Part shown: positions 40,391 to 52,528 of the stretch, in pieces | Numbering within the stretch: the first letter of the stretch is position 1 | How the letters are laid out: every line of letters begins with the position of its first letter | Origin: Erythrocercus mccallii | Taxonomy: Eukaryota > Chordata > Aves > Passeriformes > Dicruridae | Assembly: GCA_013397435.1 (NCBI GenBank) | Contig: VZRG01002550.1 | Location: forward strand, 31,653 to 95,652 | Direction of reading: 5' to 3' | DNA length: 64,000 nucleotides | Position numbers and translations under genes: made by a program | Notes under the pieces: generated by a model | What the model saw: only the letters and a program-made list of their open reading frames with translations | What the model was told of the DNA's origin: nothing | The model's database searches: none

Positions 40391-42805
40391 TTAGACATGC
40401 CTACAAAAAAGCTCTACACCCTCCCCCCGTACTGCTTTAATCCCAGTGCTTTCAACAGTGACCACGAGGCCAGGTTTGCTTTGAGGCACAGAAGAGTTCT
40501 GTAGCACTGCAGGGAGGTAGGTGGGGTTGATACAGATCCCACACTGGAGCATAACACCAAGAGTCTGTCAGCAACCCAGAAGAACGGGAATATTTCACAT
40601 TCATAGTCTTTGCTTTAAGAAATCTGGAAGAACTATGCCTTTTGGTATCAAAAGAAATACTGCCTTTCAGACCCCAACCGGCAGACAAAAACCCACATTA
40701 TTTCTTTAGTTATCTCTCATCAATAATTTATTGACATAGTAAATCACACAATCCTTATCTGAACATTCTTATTCTACTGAAAGGGAACACTGCAGACTTA
40801 CAGTCTCAAAAATAACGAAGTTAGACTTACAAATTCATCCAGAATAATGCAAGTTCATCTGCTCAACCAAGCAGCACAACATCTACTTTTATGCAGGCCT
40901 TAAAGAGATCCAGAATGAGCCGTAAAGCAAACAGTTGAACCTCAGCAAGGCCATGAGCAGCATTCATTGGACAGAAGGGAGGAAGAGAGGAAATGGATGC
41001 ACTGCAAACTACAACAGTGTACATGCAGTGTACTTGTTCACAAGACTTTATGGTCAATCAACAAATTCCCTTCCAGCAATACTGCAGCCCTCAGCCTCTT
41101 CCCTTTGCTTCCAGTTTCATTCCCTTTACTCATCTTTTCTCCACTTGTTCTCCCAGGCTGCCTCTCTCTTCTTTTACATATTTCCACAAAGTAAAACACA
41201 CAGTTGCTAAACAGTTCAAATACACACATTCCTCCAAAGCACTTCACAATGGGTGAGTAACTTCTTGATCATTTTCTGGTTTTGAGTGACTGAGGCAAGA
41301 TCCCACACCAGATGTATTGCCTGTCACGTTCATGTTCCCAGGAGTTTCCAGTCACAGGGCTGCTGGAACAGGCAAAGCTACCCAGGAGAATCTGCAACAT
41401 CTCACACAGCTACCAAAGAGAATTGTCCCACATGGTTGCTGCAGGGGCTGCATCAGCCTCCTGAAGTTTCTCAGAGGGACTTCTCTGCTGTGATTCCTTA
41501 CGAGCACAGAACCACCTTCAGCTGGCTGAGCAATTTACACAATGTACAACAGGGTAGAAAACTATATAAGGACAACGCCAGTTCCATACACAGAAACATC
41601 CCACAGGGCTAGGTTTGGACCAAAGAGTATTCTTCTAAAAGTGTCCTATCTATCTTATCTAGCATAATTCAGCTGCTTGCATTAGAGATTATCACTATAA
41701 CTGGTGTCAGGCTGCTGAGTCTTATTGTTATTTTTTAATCTGGGAACAGTATTCTAAAGTTTGAAAACGGTGTACAGATGACATTGATTGAATACTGGAA
41801 CATATTTCTTCTCATGCTTTTACATGGATTCACAGAGGAAACTGAACCAGTTCTTCAGTACTTGTTTTGCATAAATACACACACAAAAGTGAGGCTTTTT
41901 TAGTTTACCCCTAGCTCTAATGCTACCAGCCTCCCTGTTAGACTGCATTTAAGTACATTTAAACATTTTTCCCTTCAGTGGTGGGGGAATAACTACAAAG
42001 AGAAAGCCCCCAGTTATGAGTAGGTCCTCAAGCACATGCTGAAACAAGTGATTTCTGTCTCCAAATTCTCCTCTTGTGAGTGGGATTAACAGGTCAGACC
42101 TCAAGTCTTATACTCACCATACATCCTATTTTACAAGTAAATGCTTCACCCTTTGGAATCAGCCCCATGTTCCAACAACTCCACAATGTAGTTAATTGGA
42201 AAAAAAATAGAAGAAAATAACATTGACTATGACTGACAATTTAATGTGGGATTACGACTCACAGTGCTTATTCTGCTGTTATTCACAGGCTCAGATTTGG
42301 CTGAAAAGCAATTTTCCCAGAAGGTCCAAACATAAGAGGTCTCTTCAAGAGTCCTTTGAGCCATGACAAATAAAACACAGACTAGTTCAGTCAATCCTAC
42401 TTTTGGCCAACAAATTATTTTTGTTCAATTATCCCAAAGTCTTATTCTAGAAGCAGCCTATGGTCCTTAAAAAACAAGCTGGAAGTCCTTTTATCTGAAG
42501 GGTTTTTTCCAGCAATTATGCTTCTTGTAAAATATATTCAGCCCTTCAAAACAGTCACATGAATTATCTTTCAGAAAACAGCACTTTTACACACCTACAA
42601 TTGCCTGGAAATTTCCTTGAAATTGTTCAGCTGATTAATACAGGGAAGTTACAGCAAGTGCAACAGCTCTTCAGCTAATGTCTGCAGCTTGAAGTCTACA
42701 CTAATTTTGTGAAGTCTAATGTGGAGACCTTGTGGCCAAATGCTTTCCAACTTTCTTCCAGCTGGATCAGATGTTCCAATAGAATACATAATTTCAATCA
42801 AAAAA

Positions 42806-42872
42806 TTGTCTTTTATGCCAGTTTGTCTTTTAAGTCTTTTTTATGTCTTTTAACTCTTTTTGTCTTTTAAGT
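42806..42872. repeat. Minisatellite of about 18 bp, TTGTCTTTTAAGTCTTTT type
   Basis: Three to four diverged copies of a T-rich unit: TTGTCTTTTATGCCAG, TTTGTCTTTTAAGTCTTTT, TTATGTCTTTTAACTCTTT and a partial TTGTCTTTTAAG. A local slippage product on pyrimidine-rich sequence. Confidence 0.75.
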
Positions 42873-44040
42873 GCAGGATGCCAGATCTACCAGTGTAAGG
42901 ATTACACAATTTATATTTTTAAATATGAAAATCAATACACTAACGATGCCAGATCTGCAAGTCAGAAGCATAATGATTTTAAACAGTAACTGGAAAAAAA
43001 TAGCTTCTAAGATTGTGTTACCAGCCTTTTGACACATTTCTAACAAAGCAGCAACTTGAAAATATTTGGCCTTAACAAACTCTGAGGTACAGTTAGTTAG
43101 CCTGTGCTCCCATTCATATCTCAGGTATTTAGTGTGGTTTTTTTCTACCCTGAATCTCCTCTTCTGTTGCTCCCCAGATCTGTCCCTCCAAAAGAAGAAA
43201 CACAAATGGGTGCAAGAGGTAGCAGGCACACAGTTTCAAATGCCAGAAGAAAACTCTGGTGTGAATAATGTTGAAAGCACCTGGGTTATAAGATACTCTG
43301 GTAACACATGTTAAAGATAGGGAAAAACTAATAGCTTCAAATCTCAAAACAGATATGAACAGCCTATGGTTCAAAAAAGCCCAATCCTTGAGATCTGCTT
43401 GTCATCATAACCCCCATTACCCTTATCAGCAATTCACCAGTACAGTGACCTTAAAGATAACAATTCCACATTAAGCAATATTAATCACACTGCTTATTTT
43501 GTGGTATCTCCAATGCCACAATACAAGCTGGTTATACAGTTCCCCTGTGAACTGAGCCAGCCTCAAGGGTGAGGCAACAGTTTTACCTAAAGGTTACCAG
43601 TGTCCTGAAATTACACCTCCAGCCTTCTGTCCTGCAACCTCTGCTCTACCAGATTAAAGAGAACTAAATTTTCACTGGAGACTGCCCTTACCTGAGCACA
43701 TGTCTCAAGACACAGGCAGCAGGCATCTCACATGAGGTTGTTAGTACTGTGTATGGTGCAATAAACCCATCATCTTCCCACTCCCTCATTGCCATGAGGC
43801 CTCTCAATACAGAGGTAAGAAGGTGCAAATGAACCAATATTCATAGAGCAAGCTGGCGACATAGAAAAAACTATAATCCCTGATATCTGATAATAGTTTC
43901 CAAAAAGCACTGTGCAGCTTTTGAGATGAGAATGAAGAGAGAGAACCAACTAATGGAAAGCAATTCTTTTTCATGATTAGAAGAAGGCCATTAGAACTCA
44001 AGACACTGAATGGGGGAAAACAATTGTTTTTCACTTTACT

Positions 44041-44292
44041 AGGTTTAAAGTGAGGGTTAGGATTACTGTTAGAGTTGAGGAAGTCAAATATACTACACCT
44101 CCAAGAACATCAGGGCTAGAAAAGGCATGCCAAAATGATCCCAGCAGGACATAAACATTGCTGTTGATTTCTGATCTGGATCAGCCATAATATTGGGTTT
44201 GGGGTAGGGCTAGGTTCAGGGTGAAGGTTAGGGTTTACAGAGTTCAGTATCCTACAGGTCAGGGAGCACTGGAGCAGGAACCTGGTGCTGCA
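44041..44292 (-). repeat. Telomere-motif satellite monomers, inverted (left) arm
   Basis: Reverse-complemented, this arm reads as about one and a half monomers. Each has a GGCATGCC / CCTGC-CCAG lead, a 'GTTCTTGGAG.TGTAG' block, a degenerate telomeric run (CCTAACCCTCAC, AACCCTAACC), then CCCTACCCCAAACCC, ATTATGGCTGATCCAGATC and TCCTGCTGGGATC. The spacing between equivalent CTGTAGG positions is about 159 bases. The same blocks recur in the same order on the plus strand at 44588-44955, so the two arms form a diverged inverted repeat around a spacer of about 295 bases. Confidence 0.75.
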
Positions 44293-44299
44293 GGTTGGA

Positions 44300-44587
44300 A
44301 CATACAACCTCCAGAAACAGCCTCCTCTGATGGGCCTCCTGCAAGCTATCAGCACAATATTTAGCAGCACAGCTCGTGGGATGAACTAGAACAAAACTAG
44401 AACAAAATTTATATTATCACTCTATTTTGCCTTGCTATTTCACAGGAGCTTGAGGGCACAGGAGCATCTCTCCCTTGGGCAAAGGGTGTGAGCTCCAGTA
44501 TAAATGTGAAATATTACTATTGTAAAAAACCCATGAAGCCTTATTCAAGATGGTAAAAACCCACACAAAGAATGACCTTGGGAGAAT
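44300..44587. other. Spacer between the inverted satellite arms
   Basis: About 290 bases of ordinary AT-rich sequence with no monomer similarity that I can see. It includes a short AACTAGAACAAAA tandem duplication at about 44384-44408. No open frame of note. Confidence 0.6.
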
Positions 44588-44955
44588 CACCTTGGCATGC
44601 CTATTCCAGCACCAGGGTTCTTGGACCTGTAGGGTCTTTCAATCTCTTAACCCTAACACTAACCCTGGCCCAACCCCAACATCATGGCAGGTTCAGATGA
44701 GAAAGATGCAGGAGCAGCAATGTTGATGCCCTGCTGAGATCACCTTGGCATGCCTTTTCCTGCCCCAGTGTTCTTGGAGCTGTAGGACATTAGACTCTCT
44801 CAATCCTAACCCTAAGTCTGACCCTCACCATAACACTAGCCCTACCCCAAACCCAAAACCATGGCTTGTCCAGATCAGAAATCTGTAGGAGCAACAATAC
44901 TGGGGCCCTGCTGGGATCTTTCTGGCATGCCTATTCCTGCCCCACCAGGAGTGAA
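44588..44955 (+). repeat. Telomere-motif satellite monomers, direct (right) arm
   Basis: Two tandem monomers and the start of a third. The recurring start 'C.C.TTGGCATGCC' is at 44588 and 44741, and a diverged 'CTTTCTGGCATGCC' at 44918, giving periods of 153 and 177 bases. Each full monomer contains degenerate telomere-like repeats (TTAACCCTAACACTAACCCT; CCTAACCCTAAG), then an AACCC/ACCCCAAACCC block, a CATGGC block, GTTCAGATGAGAAA or GTCCAGATCAGAAA, a GGAGCA block and CCCTGCTG-GAT. I do not recognise the family. It could be a fragment of a subtelomeric satellite or an interspersed repeat that carries telomeric motifs. Confidence 0.78.
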
Positions 44956-46589
44956 CTTGTGCTGCAGGCACTGGGTGCCTTGGAAATGCCACTGCTTTGT
45001 GTGTAAGACATATATAAAAAAACCTGCTAAGCTTTGAAGAGAAGCAGCAGGCAAAGCTGTTACAATACATTCTTAATTCACAGCAGTGATTGCATTACAA
45101 CACCACAAACTAAGGGAAGCCAGCAGGAGAAACCTCTACACACAGACATTTCCAGAAATGTTTTGAAAAATTTGGTACTATATATTGCTTTGGACAATGT
45201 AGAGATGCTTAATTTTAATTACCATCAGGGCTCCGAGAGCACAGATGGATGCCTGTTAATTAAAGCTAGCAGAGTTCTGTGTAAATTCAAAGAATAAAAT
45301 AAATATTAGCTTCACAAGAACATTCAAAGTAAAAAATGGTAATGAGTTTTGGAAGCAAGGAAGGAAATAGTTGTCAGTGGAAAACAGCCAGCATAGTAGA
45401 CCCCTGCTAGCAGCCCACCATCAGTAACAACTCTGTCTTATCAGGAAGCAACTTGTTAGCCAAGTCTGCAGATGACAGGACAGCCAAAAGCCAGGCAGAT
45501 ATAACAGAGATATAGCTCAATTTAGTCAGGTGTTGTCCAAAATCCAGTGGCCAGAAGTAGTAATGCAAGTTACCTCTTGTGAGACCGAAATAGGAAATAA
45601 AAATAAATTTTAAAAAAATCTAGCCAACATTCATGAAACCAGAATAGGCAACTAAGATTACCAAGAAAGATCACTGCTGTGTTTTCAGTAAAAAGGCACA
45701 AAATGGGAAAATAAGGACAATGAAACAGGGACAGTTAGATCAGTCCCCACTACCAATAGTCTCTACTAAATTTCAACAATAGAGATATCTATAACCTTTT
45801 ATAGCTAGCTACAATTTAGGACTCCAGAAGCGGAAGTTTCATAGCCCCATATACTTAAGTGCTTCAAAAATATGAAGCAGAATATTACAGTGAGACAACT
45901 TTTACAGACACTGCTGCATGATTTCTTCTTGACGCTGAAAACAAGGACATCAGTTCTAAGGATGGATTCTTGCTAGAGTCAGTATCTGCCATCATCAGCA
46001 AGTCTCCTAAAATAGGTCAGCAAATAGCCTGAGCCTGTAGCTACTTTCAATAAACACAAGCCTAAGATGAACCCAAATCATCACAGTATCACACCTCCAA
46101 CTTGGCAACAGACTCAAGATGTCACTCCACAAACTGCTCTGGGATACGAGGTGTCAGCAGAGTCCCACAGCAGCCCCTCAGTTTTGTGTCTTTTGGTAGA
46201 TTTAGCAAGAAAAAGTCACACTGTTCACAGTACAACACAAAGCAAAACCCTCCCTTCAACACTGTCTTTTTCTGAGCACAGGTGTGACAACTGCAACTAA
46301 GCCGTGTTAGAGGATCTGCTTCTGAAGAGAAATAAGCCAAGGAAGACAAACTTAATATACAGAAATAGATGCATGAATGAAACAAGCTTCCATAAAAAGC
46401 CAACAGCAACAGACCAGTCTTGACAAGGAGCATTAATCACTTCCTTAAAAAAACAAAACCTGGGTAAACGGCAATAGTTTGTATGGTAAAGACAAATGAT
46501 TTTCCAGGTGAGCAATCCTAGTTACAGGCAGCACAAGAAAAACAAGTAGAGTCACAAATAATATACATTACTTATAAAAATGAACTGTA

Positions 46590-46660
46590 TGTTTATATTA
46601 TATACAATATATCTTTATATTATTTATAATATAAATAAATGCATAAATAATATCCATTAA
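46590..46660. repeat. AT-rich simple sequence
   Basis: Nearly pure A/T with TATATTATATAC, TTTATAATATAAATAAAT and related overlapping palindromes. A low-complexity tract with no further inference. Confidence 0.8.
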
Positions 46661-47879
46661 TTTGTCCTACAGATTCTAGCAAACTATTTAAATATAAGGA
46701 AATTCCTCATCCTCTTCTAAAACATTTGTAGGGTTTTCTTCTCCACAAGAAACCAGCTACAGTGGGACTGAGATGTCCTCAGAAGCATTTAAAAAACCCA
46801 AAATATCAACTGCAACATCTTGAAATCTTATCAGAGAACAACTATGCAAAACTAAGCTCCAGTATGGTTATTTTAAGTACAGAAACTCTCGAGGTACAGA
46901 AACAAGGCTGAGTAATCACATATGGAAAGTACCCTTAAGGGGGAAAAAAAAGCATTGATACACAATGCAGTAATTTATTCCAGTAGCTCAAACATCATAG
47001 AGAGACTTTCAAGACCAGCATTGTTCCTACTGATATTACCCACAAACATCCCCTTCAGCTTGTGTTAAAACTTGTCTACTGGAGAAAGAGAGGAAGATAT
47101 CGGTAGAAAGAAGCATGAGACACTACAGATGGTAAAATTAATTTTAAAGAGAAATCAGACCACTCCCCTGGAAAGAGAATAAACACATGACTGCAGCCTT
47201 CTCTTTAGGCCAGTGATCTCTGATGAGAAGGAGGGCAGGCTTGCAGAGGCAGAGCACGGTGCTAACGCTCTTCTGCTGTCTCTGGGACCCCCCTCGTTAG
47301 GCACTGCACTGGGTAGGCAGGTGCTAAATGCTTCTGGACAACAGCCACTACTGTTCTTATGTGTCTGTGAATAGAGCTGAATTTTGCATTTGATTTTAAC
47401 ATCATATTTTTGAAATCTGAATGTAGAAAAGCAGCCAAATAACTCACAAAAAGTCAAAAGCCAGGAAGACTGAAAACCTACTAATTTCTCCAGCATTAAA
47501 GCACAATTTAAGAAATTTCCATACACAGCGTTTGTAGACTGCTTTTTCTCAGCAGTTTTCAATAATGGATATACTGCTGTTACACAGTAAAGATTACTAC
47601 TTCCACAACTATTTGCCAAATATTAATTATTCTGATTTTTAAATGTGGTTCTTACAGAAAATGTTTATAACTGCTTCACCCTATGACACTGCAGAGCTGT
47701 ACAAGTCATCAGTTTCAACCACGCCTTTGTCAAGGTATTTTGATTGTGCTCACAAGTCTCAGGACTAAATGCTCCAAATAAAGGATTGGCACTTTATTTG
47801 TTCTCACCTTTGACTCAATCTGAAGCCCTGTTGAGGTTGACTTCCAAATTTCAACCATTAACATAGACAAAATGTTTTA

Positions 47880-48115
47880 TTAGCCTGCCTTGTCATTCTC
47901 CCCATGACCCGTTAACCATTAACAAGCGGCAGAGACGCTACAGATGCTGGGACAAGAACACCTTCAGGCAGTGCAGCCTGGGACATGTGGCTGCTTCACT
48001 CCTGGGGAGATGATTACATTTTACTGAGCGCCTAACGCAGTCCTTGAAGCAGGAACTAATGACCACTTCAATCTGAATGCTCCAATTAGGAGGTTATAAA
48101 GCCACGGTCTTTCTT
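47880..48115. promoter_or_regulatory. Possible conserved non-coding element
   Basis: The block has several CpGs retained in non-repetitive context (GACCCGTTAACCATTAAC, AAGCGGC, GACGCTAC, GAGCGCCTAACGC), with TAATGACCACTT (nuclear-receptor-like) and CCAATTAGGAGG (homeodomain core). This suggests constraint, but no alignment is available. Confidence 0.22.
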
Positions 48116-50449
48116 GCCCATCCTTTTCTCAGCCTCATCCCAGCAGCAAGAGCTAGATTTGAGCTAGGCCATGAGTTTACCCCTCCAAAGTCCACTTGCA
48201 CTGACAGCAAGGAATATCTACAGCCAAGAAAGGAATCAACCTGAATCTCCTCCGTGGGCACTCCAACAGCTTGGCCATCTTACCAAGTACAGCCTGGGAA
48301 TATTGCTCAGCATCCCTGCGAGTAGAAATTGCATCTGCACAATGTGATGTGGCTCCCAGGAAAGGTGGGGGGCAAGGCACAGCTCTGCCCTACCATTTCC
48401 AGAGGTTAGCAGTGGCACCTCGCCATTCAGTCTGCTGGAGCACCGTGTGTTTGCCCTTCATGCCCGCGGTGGAGCAGTCAGATACTTTCACACACAACCT
48501 GCCTTCCAGGGCCAGCCACCCTCATCTTTAGCTCTACACCACCTACACCACACGCCTGATGCCTCAGGGACCCAACCACAACACTGTAGCAGCCCGCACT
48601 TGAACATGCAGCACCCTAACATGTCATTTTACAGTACACAGTTGCAATGTTGAGCTTGGTTGACAGGTTGCCAGCCCTGCCTCTGTGTCCCAGGCACTCA
48701 GCCCCTTCCTCCCGCCACCCACAGCCCGAGGTGCCCGCCCCGCCTGGCGGCAATGTGAGCAGCACTCACAAGATCGGTGACATAATCCAGCTTCAAAGCA
48801 GATTATTTGTAACTCAGCCCCCCACTCACTGATCTGATTTATAGCATAATATTACAACAGTTGTATCAACAGTTCATGGGGCAGAGAGTCACAGCCAGGC
48901 ACAATGAGACCAGAACAGCTGGAGTTGCAAGGTTACTGCAGAGGCCAAGAACTGTGGCTTCAGAGGTGGCCAAGTGCCATGTCCTGTCCTTTTTCTCCCC
49001 AAGATACAGGACATTTTCTTCTAATTAACCAGCAACTGGAAATTAAATTTACATATCTCTCCCTGTTTCTACTGAGTTGTTTTGCAAGTCAGCAATTCTC
49101 CTGAGTTAAAGTAAGCCATTAATTATAAGCCATGAATCCTCAAGGTCCAGAAGCTGCTTCTAAGGACTCTAAGGAAAGAAACTAAGGTCATACATTTTCA
49201 GGTTTAGTCAATTACAATAAATTTACTGATCACAGGTCAATATCTCCTGTCAATATCTCAACCAAATATGGTTTGGGATCCACAAACAGGGTTTAAACCC
49301 ACCGTTTTAAAGTAAAAATACCCAAGATGTGTGCTAGCAATAAGCTGGATTGCAGATTTTCCATATCTGCTGACATCTCTAGCTTTCTAATGTCAATCTC
49401 TCTATTGCTTAAGTGTTTAAATAGTTTTCCTCTTTACTGTTCACACTACAGTTTTATTTTATTCACACAACTCTTAACCTAACTTTCTTGCTGATTCAGG
49501 GCTGCAGAGCGCAGTGTCCATGCAACTTACAAACTGGATGGACATAAATACTGGGGATCACATCAAGGCTCCTGGCATCACTTATAATTTAGCCATTTGA
49601 TACATTTGACTGACCAAGCTAAAAGCAGTGATTCAAAGAGTTTGAGCTCTCCTGCACAACACTGTCACAGAAGAGCAGTTTGGATTCTGGCCATGCATCT
49701 CTCTAAACCAAGCAGGAAAGATGAATGTTGAGTTAGAGACATTAATCAGGTTACCCAACAGTCCCACACTTAACAGCATCTTCCTATACTCCTTGAACAC
49801 AGCAGCACCACACCAAGGAAGACAGTGGCTTGAACTATGTGACTTAGATCCCAAACGAGCCACAACAAAAGCTGATGGCAAATAGCTAACCTGCTCACAT
49901 ACCAGCTTCATTCTCCTCCATACTTGCAGTCTGGGTTCGTGGATACACCAAGCACTTGTCCATGCACACATTTTGAGAAGGAAGAAAGACTACAGCACTT
50001 CATAATATCAGAGCAGTGTTTGAGATCACGTTAAGTGAGGCCAACTTCAGATCAGCTTCTTAAATAACTCATCTCTGGCCTATGAGACAATCCCTCTGCA
50101 CAGCACATGAGCCAGGAGCACAGGTAGCTCTGCTGCTCTGCAGCTCTCAGGCAGCCCCTTGCCAAGGACAAGAAAATCCAGAAGGCAGAGCACATCTGAC
50201 CGAGCTTTCCTAGGAAAAGAAATGCTGCTTCAGTGAAAGAAAGGCTCAAAAATGGTAGATAACACACCAGAGAAGGGATAGTACCCAAACCTAACATGGA
50301 TAAACTGAAACCAGGTGCTGCAAGATAGTACTCAATACTCAGAATTTCAGCCAAAATTTCTAATCTAGTGATAATGATTTGAAAAAGCACAGATGCCCAT
50401 GGCTGTGCACCAGCCTGAGGACATTGTTTGCACAAGCAAAAGTTTAATC

Positions 50450-50800
50450 AAAAAGTAAATATGGGCAAAGAGAAATACTCCTGTTTACCAATTAAAAGAT
50501 AATTTACATAACTACCATCTGCAGTCACTCACCCTCAATAAAATGAATGAAGAGACTTTCCCTCTGTCCCTCTGTGCACAGTGGATGTGCCTTTAATAGC
50601 TGTTGCCTTTATCTTGTTTTGAGTCTAATATGAATTATCTTAGTGCTCTAAATCAGCCCTGAATACACCCTTTGATAGGGACTGGGTTTTCCCCAATTAT
50701 ATCCATTACTGTTAGTCATCTGCTTCTTTCACTTATTCTGCATCTTGTCATGTGCTCTTAACATAAATGGAGTTTTGCCATTGATTTCAGCAACAATAAA
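50450..50800. promoter_or_regulatory. Possible conserved non-coding element, maybe containing an ancient repeat
   Basis: A long stretch with few low-complexity features and many factor-like cores: AATTAAAAGATAATTT, CTTTAATAGCTGTTGCC, CTTTATCTTG (GATA-like), CTTTGATAGGGA and CCAATTATATCCATTACTG. At 50769-50792, GGAGTTTTGCCATTGATTTC matches a motif I know from ancient amniote CR1/SINE-derived repeats (gagttttgccattgacttca). Such repeats have sometimes been exapted as enhancers. Both readings are inferences. Confidence 0.28.
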
Positions 50801-52212
50801 CTGGGAAAAAGCATTAGTCACAACACAGCATGACAGCTCCAAATCATAAGGCCCAACACAAATGCTCCTTGCATCTAATTTATTTCTCATTACAGTGATG
50901 GCACCAGAAACTCAGGCCCTTCCTCCTCCCCTCCTTCCAAGTAGCTCTGTGCAATGAGAAAATACACTCTGCATCAGGTCCATCACAAAAGCGCCAAAGG
51001 ATTGTTCTGGGGGATATTGCAGATGAGGCGTTCCCTATAAGAAAGTGGTGAGAGCCACCTCTCCAACACACCAGTGCCAGGCACTGTGAAAGCTTTCTGC
51101 TCCAGCTCTACTCTAACACACTCATCTGCATTTCCCACCTAAAAAAGTAAATTCTTCTAACTTTTAGATTTTTAAATGCCTAAAGTCAGAAAGTTCATAT
51201 TTGCTGACTTCAGACCTCTTTTTTGAAATTGTAGCCAAAGGACAGACTTGCCAAGGTACACACAAATTAAGCAGTATTTAATAAGTTACTGCTATATAAT
51301 GCATAAGTTCATACATTGCATTGTACTTTTGTGGGATTAACTGTTGCAAAAGGCATTGCCAAAAGTCAAGCCAGCTATGTAGTCAGTACTCAACTTCTAG
51401 AGCAGAATTCAGTAGCACAAGTCCTATGCAAATACTTACATATATATTGTTCTGTCCCAATGAAAATGTAGATGAATACATGATTTCAATAACTAAAAAT
51501 AGTTAGAACTTCTGGAGATGTGAGTTCAACCCAGAAATTCTTTTCCTCCAGCATATTTAAGAGTATTTCAGCATAGAAGACTTCACTATATATCTGCTCT
51601 GAACAGATATCAAGCATTTCATAGGCCCTTTGAAGGAAGTCAGATTGAGACAGTAGTTGACAGATTACCTAATCCACTGTAAATCAAAAATCAATGAAAC
51701 CTTTCCCTGAAGATTAAGTTTCACACTTAGTGCATCAGACGTTTATCCAGATATTGGTGTTGAAAGAAAGGTTTCCTAGTTAAAACAATTATTGATAAGT
51801 TCTGCAAAAATAACTCTGGTGTTTGCCCACTGAATTACCTTGGTAGTTTCAGATATTTTTGGAATGAAAGGTATTTCAGTTGTAGTTATTCACATTCCTT
51901 TTCATCTACAAATATATATGTCATGAATAAGAATAACAATACTCACAAAATACGTACAGACTCTTATTCAACAGTCCCAAAAAGACAACAAAGAACTCTT
52001 ATTTCGTTGGGTTTTAAAAATGAGGTTCAAGAACTTCACACAAAAAGACTGTGGTACAAAAAAGCAGCAGAATCAATCTCAAAGCAGATACATAGAAAAA
52101 AGATTAAATCTAGGGACAAAAACTTAAAATTGGATTAAGTTTTTAAATACTTGAAATACTGCTATACTAAATACATGGGTTAGAAAATAAAAATGTATAA
52201 AATTTAAAGTTT

Positions 52213-52285
52213 CCCTGCCCATGGCAGGGGGATTGGAACTAAATGATCTCTAAGGTCTCTTACAATCCAAACCATTCTATAATAA
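52213..52285 (+). mobile_element. CR1 LINE, 3' terminal fragment
   Basis: The CR1 3' end is recognisable: CCCTGCCCATGGCAGGGGGA, then TTGGAACTAAATGATCTCTA, AGGTCTCTTACAATCCAAAC and CATTCTATAATAATTATAT, where the usual terminus is a short ATTCTATGA-type repeat. Only about 75 bases remain, the extreme 5' truncation typical of CR1 insertions. The substitutions show it is not recent. CR1 is the dominant LINE of birds and supports an avian source. Confidence 0.9.
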
Positions 52286-52522
52286 TTATATAAAGAACTG
52301 AACATTGCTTCTCATGTTTTTCACTATGCAAAAGAATCGTGATGTGCAGTATGGGTGCTATAAACAATCTAAAAAATGCATTCCAATTTGATCTGCAGCC
52401 CAGTTTCAGAAACACATGTAAGATTTGCTATAGTGTACATTGACTGGATTACTGATGTGGTTTAATTTGTGTAATTTACAAGCGGGAGAACTTGACAAGA
52501 AGTAGAAAGCAAATTACACAAG

Positions 52523-52528
52523 TTTATT
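52523..52528 (-). terminator. Possible polyadenylation signal of a minus-strand transcript
   Basis: On the minus strand an AATAAA lies in GTGTAATAAACTTGTGTAAT, followed by a T-rich stretch (TTGCTTTCTACTTCTTG) that could act as the downstream element. Upstream in that orientation lies a compositionally distinct GC-rich segment (52590-52870) and, at about 53035-53045, a TATATATA motif. This could be the end of a non-coding transcript or an unrecognised retroelement. AATAAA alone is common by chance. Confidence 0.15.

Larger units (their letters stand above)
34858..44040. other. Non-coding region, no gene recognised
   Basis: AT-rich sequence without convincing exons. The longest frame (160 codons, 39402-39884, +) has no recognisable domain and chance-like composition. 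A 41-base segment at 43178-43218 (+) lies between a long pyrimidine tract ending CCCCAG and an AAGAG|GTAGC donor, but it is too short to identify. The CNE-like block at 40195-40390 and the minisatellite at 42806-42872 are listed separately. Confidence 0.65.
44956..52212. other. Non-coding region with candidate regulatory blocks
   Basis: No gene recognised. It contains an AT-rich simple tract (46590-46660), a GC-richer patch at about 48240-48780 with a few CpGs around 48705-48755, and two CNE-like blocks (47880-48115 and 50450-50800) listed separately. The minus-strand frames at 47155-47619 and 50052-50435 are unremarkable and probably chance. Confidence 0.6.

Noticed and set aside
51923..52138. 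Lysine-rich 71-codon plus-strand frame
   Set aside because: The A-rich sequence gives K/N/Q-rich translations in any frame. There is no splice or start context and it abuts a CR1 insertion.
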